64,000 bases of DNA from contig OX637336.1 in assembly GCA_951799405.1 (NCBI GenBank), positions 20,813,479-20,877,478 on the forward strand, given 5' to 3'. Numbering within the stretch: the first letter of the stretch is position 1; each line of letters begins with the position of its first letter. The notes beneath the pieces were generated by a model. The model was not told the origin of the DNA. It searched no databases and saw nothing but the letters and a program-made list of their open reading frames with translations. Of the stretch, positions 57,860 to 64,000 are shown piece by piece. Made by a program: the position numbers and the translations under genes. The DNA comes from Agapetus fuscipes. Lineage: Eukaryota; Arthropoda; Insecta; Trichoptera; Glossosomatidae.

Positions 57860-58175
57860 GTGTAGTGGACACATGGAAAGAATGAGTGATGAAAGACGAA
57901 GAAAGTATATGTTGCAAGACTCGATGGAACATCGTGGTAGAGGAAGACCGAGAAAGGTATGGATGGACCAAATTTCCGGCATTGCGAATGAATGGAATAT
58001 CCAGTGTCATAATAAAAGGAGAGTCTGTATGAAGAAGGTTATGACTATGGAGGAAATGAAAGACGTGCGTAAGGACAGAAAGAAATTGCGGTTAATCTGT
58101 GATGTTGGCGGCTAGGGTTTTTTTAAATTAAAATTCGTTTTTTTGTTTGTTTTTGATGTCCATACATGTTATAAT
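57860..58175 (+). mobile_element. LINE-D2 C-terminus with open frame and 3' UTR
   Basis: The frame reads MERMSDERRRKYMLQDSM, EHRGRGRPRKVWMDQISGI, NKRRVCMKKVMTMEEMKDV and RKKLRLICDVGG, then TAG at 58113-58115. This is the C-terminal end of an RTE-like reverse transcriptase close to LINE-D. The UTR continues into Rep-A1 after ~82 bp. Confidence 0.85.
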
Positions 58176-58196
58176 TTGTTGATTTTAAAAATGTAA

Positions 58197-58450
58197 TTTG
58201 TTGACTAATAGGTTGGTATGCGGCTGACCACCCATGCTGTGGAAAATGGTTCACTTTGCCAATGTCACCTCTGTTTCAGGGAAGGTCGGCAGGACTTGCA
58301 GGATGTATGTTCATTTGAGATTCGGGTTTTTTTATTGTAGGACTACATGCGGCCTGTTTAAGCGCAAACTTAAACATGTCTATTTTGTGAGAATGCGTAT
58401 AATGTGAATTTCTAATGTCACTTATATTTTGCAACTTTGATTAGATTAGT
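58197..58450 (+). repeat. Rep-A1 downstream of LINE-D2
   Basis: TTGACTAATAGGTTGGTATG through GCAACTTTGATTAGATTAG. It continues the LINE-D2 UTR without a visible break. Confidence 0.88.
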
Positions 58451-58756
58451 TATTTAACTACCGTAATTGCATCTTGAACTGCACAAATAATGTTGCATAT
58501 TTTTTTGCAGGATAATGCAATGTTGGTTGATAATTTCTGAGGTATTTAATAGTGTGCATATCACGTAATGTAATAGGCAGATGGCATATTGAACAGATGC
58601 GCATATTAAGTGCGGTTATAAAGCCAGCTCATTGTGAGCGCATATAAATTATATGTAGAAATTAAATTTGTAAACATATTTGTAAGGATCTTGCAATAAG
58701 ATATTCATATGCAAGTTGTGAGAATAATTTATTCTAAGATGAGCTCAAACAGATCG
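58451..58756. other. unassigned, A+T-rich
   Basis: No recognised element. Confidence 0.45.
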
Positions 58757-58997
58757 TCTCCTTAGTGCTAGTTTGTATTATCTCCATCAAAAATAATGTT
58801 ACATGTGCAATGTTTGAATGTGTCTTATGAAAACAGGAAAATATTTTAAATTATTGAAAACAACTCTTACATTATCGTGTTTTTAAGTTTTTTCTTAGCT
58901 CAGATTGTGTATAATTTGACTTTTATGATAATTTCATGGAAAGGACATCTTAAAATCAAATTGTAGATATGCCAAATAAGCATTGAAGAGACGAGAT
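58757..58997 (-). mobile_element. MITE-I
   Basis: Ends CGTCTCCTTAGTGCTAGTTT and AATAAGCATTGAAGAGACG. AGAT lies on both sides. Confidence 0.78.
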
Positions 58998-59356
58998 GTT
59001 GCTAAACAGAGTGAATACCACAATGTCTTATTCATGAACACTTCTATGAGACTCATTGAGGTATACGTGAATTAAATCTGTGAAAAACAATACTGAAATA
59101 GTTATTTATGCCACTGCCTAGTAATGATAGTCTTTGTAACACGAGTGCTAGTTTGTGCCATGAGGCGCAGCCGAATGGCACAATAGACAGCAAGAGTGTT
59201 ACAAAGACTGATTACGTGCAGTGGCATACAATACTTTTTCTACGACCATGAAATAAATAACAAAATAGTAAATATTAGTCATTATAATGTACTCGTCCAT
59301 TTGAAGTAATTAATACCCCACCTTTGTCAAACCGTGTAATTTATCATTCCCCTCGA
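58998..59356. other. inverted repeat, possible MITE, in unassigned sequence
   Basis: TATGCCACTGCCTAGTAATG with AGTCTTTGTAACAC (59109-59145) is inverted as GTGTTACAAAGACTGATTAC and GTGCAGTGGCATA (59193-59228). Arms of ~55 bp with mismatches. The remainder is unrecognised. Confidence 0.5.
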
Positions 59357-59596
59357 TTATCTAACCTAATCTGCAAAAATATATTACATTTGGGATTCCT
59401 TTTAAATTTATGCCCACAAGCAGACACATATAAGGTTGCGCTTATACATGCCGCATATAAGGGTTAATATTCAAACCCAAAACTCAAATAAACATAAGCC
59501 CTGCAACCACTGAAGCAGGGGTGTCATTGGCAAAGTGAACCAAGTTTTTACAGCATAGATGGTCAACCTCATACCGACCTATTAGCCAAGTAATTG
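59357..59596 (-). repeat. Rep-A copy, diverged
   Basis: The minus strand retains the start (TTACTTGGCTAATAGGTCGG), GGTTCACTTTGCCAATGACA and the TTAGGTTAGATAA tail. Confidence 0.8.
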
Positions 59597-60189
59597 TTTA
59601 AGTTTGTTTTTTTTGGCGGTGCAAATATTTTGCATTATTTACTTTCAAGCCTTCTGTTTTCCTTCGAAAAAAGGAAAGCTACAATTTGGAGTATTTTGAT
59701 AAATAACATTGATGAATTATTACACTTTTAACATTTTTTATTTGACTCTACGCATAAAATATATTCATTTTCATTTGAACAAAGATTGAACGTAGTGGGG
59801 AGGAACTATCAATAAATTGAAAATATTCATGTAATGGCTGACGTTTAAACGTGATTGCTATGGAAACGGCCAATAATAGTTTGTTATCGGTCGCTTAGAA
59901 GGATAGCCTCATACAAGATTGATACTCGAAATTCAAAAATGGTTCCATTTCTGGCAATGCGCATGCGCACATTTTCATTTCAACACCGTTACCAGTTGCG
60001 TAATGTAACATTACGCAACGGGTGTGGAAATGTATAGCATTGTGATTGCGTTATCCGTTTTGTAATGAGTAAATTACCAAATGGGAGTAGAAAAAGACTT
60101 AGATAATACGAGTAGTAAGGATTTTTTTATCGAACCATGCGTTCGAAATATTTTTTGTGTAAAGAATCGATAATTTTTGACACTATATC
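59597..60189. other. unassigned, with a small palindrome
   Basis: GTTGCGTAATGT and ACATTACGCAAC flank a single A at 59996-60020, set in wider imperfect inverted sequence (CAACACCG...CGGGTGTGG). No family is recognised. Confidence 0.5.
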
Positions 60190-60352
60190 TTTAATCTAAT
60201 CTAATCTAATCTAAGTTACAAAGATATGTTACATTGGAGATTCACATTACATGCATTCCCACAACTATAATCGATAATCTAAGTTGTAAAGATATATATA
60301 TTTTTTAAAGATATATTTTTAACTTAGATTATAGATTGTGGATATGTATTCT
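60190..60352. repeat. three Rep-A tail pieces, two inverted
   Basis: Minus A1 3' part (60190-60267), minus tail (60268-60300), then plus tail ACTTAGATTATAGATTGTGG (60331-60350). Confidence 0.72.
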
Positions 60353-60851
60353 GCTGTTTATATAACAATACTTTGGAACAAAAAGAATGTAAAAATACCT
60401 TCGTGTATTCTTCCTCGTAGCCTGGCAGACAGGCTGACGTCTCGGCTACTTCGATACCCGCACGAAGTATTTGCACACACAGCATGACACCACTTTACAC
60501 TCGGGGACATTAAGCGACGAGTTTATGTCCCAGCTGGCTCAGTGTCCAGTGTCCAGCGCTCGCTAAACATGACGCGAACCGCGAATATAATAAAGTCCTG
60601 CCACATTCCACGCGGGCTGCGTAATTTACCAAGCTAGCCGGTTGTTTCAACTAAAGCTTACAATAATATAATATAATAATACTAAAACCTTTATTCCAGC
60701 CCGGTCAAGTGGAGGGTGCAATACGTGACTAGCCATACAAAAAGAAATACATTGGTCGAATAATACATATAGAAAAAATAGAAACAGAGAAAGAAAATTA
60801 CATTAAAAGAAAATAAACATTGATCGAAAGAAACATATAAGAAATAGCATT
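60353..60851. other. unassigned sequence
   Basis: No repeat or gene is recognised over ~500 bp. GTCCAGTGTCCAG is a minor direct repeat at 60543-60555. Confidence 0.5.
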
Positions 60852-60950
60852 AAGTTAAGTTTTGTAACTCCTGCCACCTTTCTTAGAAGCTAGGGTGGTA
60901 TTGGCAAAAGTGAACCAAGTTTTGCAGCATGGGGAGCTAGCCTTTAGGAA
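60852..60950 (-). repeat. Rep-A4 fragment
   Basis: Minus-strand GGTTCACTTTTGCCAATACC and GGTGGCAGGAGTTACAAAA. Confidence 0.72.
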
Positions 60951-61144
60951 AAATGGACAGGGAAGAAAAGGCTAGGTAAGCCTTAGGTTCTCCGCCCAAT
61001 GACGCCATATGCCCAACTTCCACTTCAGGCCTCTGCATTTCCTCCTACATTTATTTAAAGTATGGAATTCCCAAATTGCTATTTAAATGTTTTGGTGATA
61101 TATATATTTTTTTCTATCTCAAAATCTCAAACTGGACAAACTTG
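60951..61144. other. unassigned sequence
   Basis: No recognised element. Confidence 0.4.
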
Positions 61145-61464
61145 GACCGGTCCGTAGTCCGTAGTGGCAACCCTTCGGACTCGTAAATGGAAGGTTGTGG
61201 ATTCGGATCCCGGCGGAGCACAAAAATGTACCATTTATATTTCAAATGTGCTCTTCGCTGGGTTGAAAAATTCATAAACCTTTACCAATGACCGGTCACC
61301 AAAGGTCCATCCAGCCTTACAGCAACTGGGTCTTGCTTGAGTATTGGCGCTTTGTAGCGACGACCAAGCTCGTACACCTCTGCGGCACTACAACAAGTGT
61401 CATAGACCCCTAGAGTCTTTAGAATCTAGGGAGTCTCCCGCACAGGATTTCTTAAAAAAAAAAA
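61145..61464 (+). mobile_element. SINE-C2, complete without 5S head
   Basis: GACCGGTCCGTAGTCCGTAG, box B GGATTCGGATCCC, C body, then CTCTGCGGCACTACAACAAG, CTTTAGAATCTAGGGAG, TCTCCCGCACAGGATTTCTT and poly-A (61453-61464). It is the clearest example of the shared LINE-K tail. Confidence 0.9.
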
Positions 61465-61465
61465 C

Positions 61466-61700
61466 ACTTCTTCTTTCCTTATTTTGGTGCCACTCCTGTC
61501 GAAGATCGGTGATCCTCATGGCCATTTTCACTTTGGATGCTCCTTGGCGTATATGGGTAAAGTCGCTGTTCTTGACTAGTGTATTTGGAACAGAATAACG
61601 CTGGATCGAATCACGTCTGGCTCATTTGACCATAACTTCGAGCCTGGTTCAACGGATGCCATGGCATGCATAAAAGCTTCTGCTTTCGCATGAAGACAAC
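61466..61700 (-). mobile_element. LINE-G-like 3' end
   Basis: The minus strand reads SVPNTLVKNSDFTHIRQGAS, then KVKMAMRITDLRQEWHQN. Upstream codons contain stops. Confidence 0.75.
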
Positions 61701-61702
61701 TC

Positions 61703-61955
61703 GCTGCCTTAGTTCTTGTTTATCGTAAATGCCATTGAGAAAATTTTACATGAGCAATGTTTGCATGTGCACTGGACCAATGTGTCTTATAAAAACAAGA
61801 AATTTATTTTATAAATATTTAAAACAACTCTCACATTATCGAGTTTTACGGTTTTTCTTAGCTCAGATTGTGCAGAATTTGATTCATAAGACAACTGCAT
61901 GAAAAAGTCATCTTTGACAAGATTGGCGTATACGGTAAACAAGAACTGGGGGAGC
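61703..61955 (-). mobile_element. MITE-I, second subfamily
   Basis: Ends GCTGCCTTAGTTCTTGTTTA and TAAACAAGAACTGGGGGAGC. Nearly identical to 31041-31292. Confidence 0.8.
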
Positions 61956-62033
61956 GAACTGGCTAGCAAAATAGGTTGGTGAATGTGCATTCCTCTTCAC
62001 AAATTTACTTTAAAAATTAAATGTTGGTATGAG
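61956..62033. other. gap with a small dispersed word
   Basis: ATAGGTTGGTGAATGTGCAT and TCCTCTTC match 43135-43165 in reverse. Confidence 0.4.
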
Positions 62034-62280
62034 TTCTTTGCCTTACAGGTTGGTATGTAGCTAACCCATGCTGTAAAAACTTGGTTCACTTTTGCCAATG
62101 TCACCTTAGTTTCAATGAAGTTCGGGTAGAGTTGCAGGGCTTACGTTCATGTGACATAATAACGTTAGTCCACATAGAGCATTTGTAATCACGAATTTAC
62201 ACGTGTCTGTTTGTGGTCATACATTAAATATGAATTTCAAATGTCAATTTATCTTAGCAACTTAGATTATAGATTATAGT
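62034..62280 (+). repeat. Rep-A4-like copy, full length
   Basis: It runs from TTTGCCTTACAGGTTGGTAT to TTAGATTATAGATTATAG. Diverged. Confidence 0.78.
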
Positions 62281-62724
62281 AATATAGTTCTTTACCTCAT
62301 ATATTGCTTGACTTGGTTTCTTCATACTTATGTTTTTATTATAAGCCCAATGTGGATATGCGAATTAGCACAGAATCAAAATCTGTATGGCTCGTCTCCT
62401 ATTCATACATCAACAAGTTATTTATAACGACTTCATTATGACATGAAGGTCGTAGATCGGAATAAAATTATTAATGGATTCCTTTTAAGGCAAATAATAT
62501 AAATATCACTGCTAATTAAAAATGAAATACTTCACCTGATAAGGTATTATGAGGAAAAATATTGAAAAAAATGAAAAAAAATACACTCCAGTGTGATCTT
62601 GGACTAAATACGACATCATATGAATCACACCTCAAGAGCTCTCTAATACAACGACGACAAAAAAAGATTAGGGATTTTCCTTGTCGACAATGTAATTTCG
62701 TAAAGTTTCGTAAAAAATCCTAGA
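62281..62724. other. unassigned, with SINE-C1 scrap
   Basis: ATCACACCTCAAGAGCTCTC (62624-62643) is a minus-sense C1 fragment. Nothing else is recognised. Confidence 0.45.
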
Positions 62725-62955
62725 CTTTTAAATTGGTACGAGGCTGTAGAAGATGGTTCACTTTGCCAATGTCTCCCCAGTTTCAGGGAAGGTCGGCAAA
62801 AGTTGCAAGACTTACATTCATTTCAGGTTTGGTTTTCATTTGTAAGTACACATTCAATATTTGTAAGCGCGAACTTACACGTGTCTTTTTATGGGCAAGC
62901 ATTTGATATGAGTTTTGAATGTTAATATATCTTTGCAACTTAGATTATAGATTCT
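62725..62955 (+). repeat. Rep-A3 copy
   Basis: It runs from TTAAATTGGTACGAGGCTG, with the ACCACCCATACTG block deleted, to TTAGATTATAGATT. Confidence 0.83.
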
Positions 62956-63275
62956 GGAGATTGTTGATACACAACAAGTACCTGGGATGTGTGGTCAACG
63001 AAAAGTGAGTCATGTGTCAAGAAGTCAGAAGCAGACTAGAGCAAGCCCGAAATGTGTTCGTTAAAATGAGGAAAATACTGTTGCACCGAGATTTGAACCT
63101 TCAACTCCAGAAGCGCATGGTAAGGTGCTATGTCTTCCCAATCGCTCTGTATGGTATGGAGGGATGGACGCTCACACTGGCACTGGAGAAACGGATTGAA
63201 GCGTTCGAGATGTGTGTCAACCGAAAAATGCTTTAGATCTCTGCTGAGTAATAGCTGAGTAAAGCTGACGTAATT

Positions 63276-63363
63276 CGATCATTGTATCCTGCCCCCATTC
63301 CTCTAGGGCTGGCGGGTACCTCCACACAAGTGCCTCCACTTGACTCTGTCTTTGCATACTTCA
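63276..63363 (-). mobile_element. LINE-D-like 3' end inside LINE-G
   Basis: The minus strand ends with a GCCAGCCCTAGAGGAATGGG signature and a GATACAA tail. Only ~85 bp are present. Confidence 0.7.
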
Positions 63364-63401
63364 TGTGTTCATAAATGAGAAATGCAGCCTTCTTCATCTT
63401 A

Positions 63402-63945
63402 TCGACTACTGCAATAGCTTATATGCAGGCCAACCAAAATGTCTATTAAATAGGCTACAATTGGTCGTAAATGCGTGCGCTCGCATGATTGCTGGTCAGT
63501 CGAAATTTACACACATTACTCCTCTTCTCCACAAGCTTCACTGGCTCCGTATACCGGAGCGCATCGAGTTCAAAGTGTGCACGATGGTCCACAAAGCTTT
63601 ATTTGGAAAAACACCCAAATATCTCGCTGATTTAATCAAACCAGTCACCCTCGGCAAAAAAGCCTTACACTGCGCTCAGCTGAGACTGGAGCCAAATCAA
63701 GGATTGAAGAACCTGTAAGAAGAGTTAACACAGTGTTTGGAGAGCGTGCATTTGCAGTTGCTGGCCCTCTGGCCTGGAACCACCTGCCACATCATGTGAG
63801 AGAGCTAGAGGACCATGGAAAGTTCCGGAATGCACTGAAGACAAGCAAATTTCTGGCATCGTTTGCACCAGCGCCCTTGGAGTGACTACATCACGAAACG
63901 GCGCTATAAAGAAATCATCAACTCATCATCATCATCATCATCATA
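63402..63945 (+). mobile_element. LINE-E2 C-terminal part inside LINE-G
   Basis: The plus strand reads IDYCNSLYAGQPKCLLNRLQ, THITPLLHKLHWLRIPERIE, FGKTPKYLADLIKPVTLGKK, then a one-base loss in an A run near 63657 shifts the frame. In another frame TVFGERAFAVAGPLAWNH to SFAPAPLE and a stop follow. The 3' UTR has ACGAAACGGCGCTATAAAG and an ATC tail that merges with the host LINE-G. Confidence 0.85.
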
Positions 63946-64000
63946 CAGGGTAAAAATGCGGGGAGAATAACTCAAGGACGCCGAAGGGCATTGTGGCTAG

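Larger units (their letters stand above)
62957..64000 (+). mobile_element. LINE-G interrupted twice, runs off the window
   Basis: The plus strand reads VRSRLEQARNVFVKMRKILL, LQKRMVRCYVFPIALYGMEG, WTLTLALEKRIEAFEMCVNR, then a stop. It continues after a LINE-D fragment (63364-63401) and after LINE-E2 (63946-64000, ACAGGGTAAAAATGCGGGGA). The pieces line up with 47488-47860. Confidence 0.82.

Overview
The window reads as animal nuclear DNA, probably from an invertebrate and perhaps an arthropod with a large, repeat-rich genome. The evidence is the repeat content: RTE-like, CR1/L2-like and Jockey-like LINE 3' ends, tRNA- and 5S rRNA-derived SINEs with pol III boxes, hAT, PIF/Harbinger-like and Tc1/mariner-like elements, and hairpins that look like Penelope ribozyme remnants. 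The LINE protein remnants resemble families common in arthropods, but I cannot place the species. There is no bacterial-style operon, CRISPR array, true rRNA or tRNA gene, or supportable host protein-coding gene. Family names here (Rep-A, SINE-B, FB and so on) are provisional labels for this window only; no database was searched.

The dominant repeat is Rep-A, about 250-280 bp, with roughly 65 whole or partial copies on both strands. It starts near TTCCTTGACTTATAGGTTGG and ends in short tandem tails such as TTAGA or TATAGAT. At least four subfamilies (A1-A4) are visible. In three loci A1 follows the C-terminal coding end of LINE-D2 at a constant 80-100 bp, so A1 looks like the end of that LINE's 3' UTR or a SINE sharing it. 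Several copies have short target-site duplications (TSDs), and Rep-A repeatedly inserts into itself.

The SINEs are modular. SINE-B has a tRNA-like head and a GTTGCGTT end. SINE-C has a tRNA-Gln-like head, sometimes preceded by a 5S rRNA-like module, and three kinds of 3' end: an ATT-rich tail (C1), a poly-A tail shared with LINE-K (C2), or a complete SINE-B unit (the C-B composite). LINE remnants are all 5'-truncated and mostly frameshifted. The best preserved are LINE-E1 at 13190-13912 and LINE-E2 at 31525-32430.

Layout. 0-2.4 kb: a foldback-like (FB) element with a 118-bp-arm palindrome at its centre, then inverted LINE-D ends. 2.7-9.9 kb: Rep-A, MITE-P, LINE-F, a hAT-J copy and SINEs. 10.3-12.8 kb: three LINE-K ends, repeat L and a second FB element holding a complete 5S-tRNA SINE. 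13-15.5 kb: LINE-E1 and two hairpins. 16-21 kb: a PIF/Harbinger-like MITE, a full SINE-B and a mariner-like element. 22.2-24.5 kb: an FB arm with a 60-bp higher-order repeat, LINE-D, MITE-P and a third FB element. 25-33 kb: nested MITEs and Rep-A, a fourth FB element, LINE-E2. 33.63-40.44 kb: one 6.8-kb hAT-J element, flanked by a perfect 8-bp TSD, that splits a Rep-A copy and is itself full of later insertions. 40.8-48.5 kb: FB inner-arm array, another hAT-J, a tRNA-like sequence, LINE-G. 48.5-52 kb: an inverted pair of a three-part repeat block. 52-58 kb: a MITE interrupted by a hairpin SINE, two more TIR elements, hAT-J, LINE-D2 pair. 58-64 kb: MITE-I copies, SINE-C2 and a LINE-G copy interrupted twice.

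The nested insertions give a relative chronology. Long inverted repeats recur at every scale: foldback elements, near-perfect hairpin MITEs, and head-to-head LINE and SINE ends. Stretches marked unassigned showed me neither a gene nor a repeat I could recognise.
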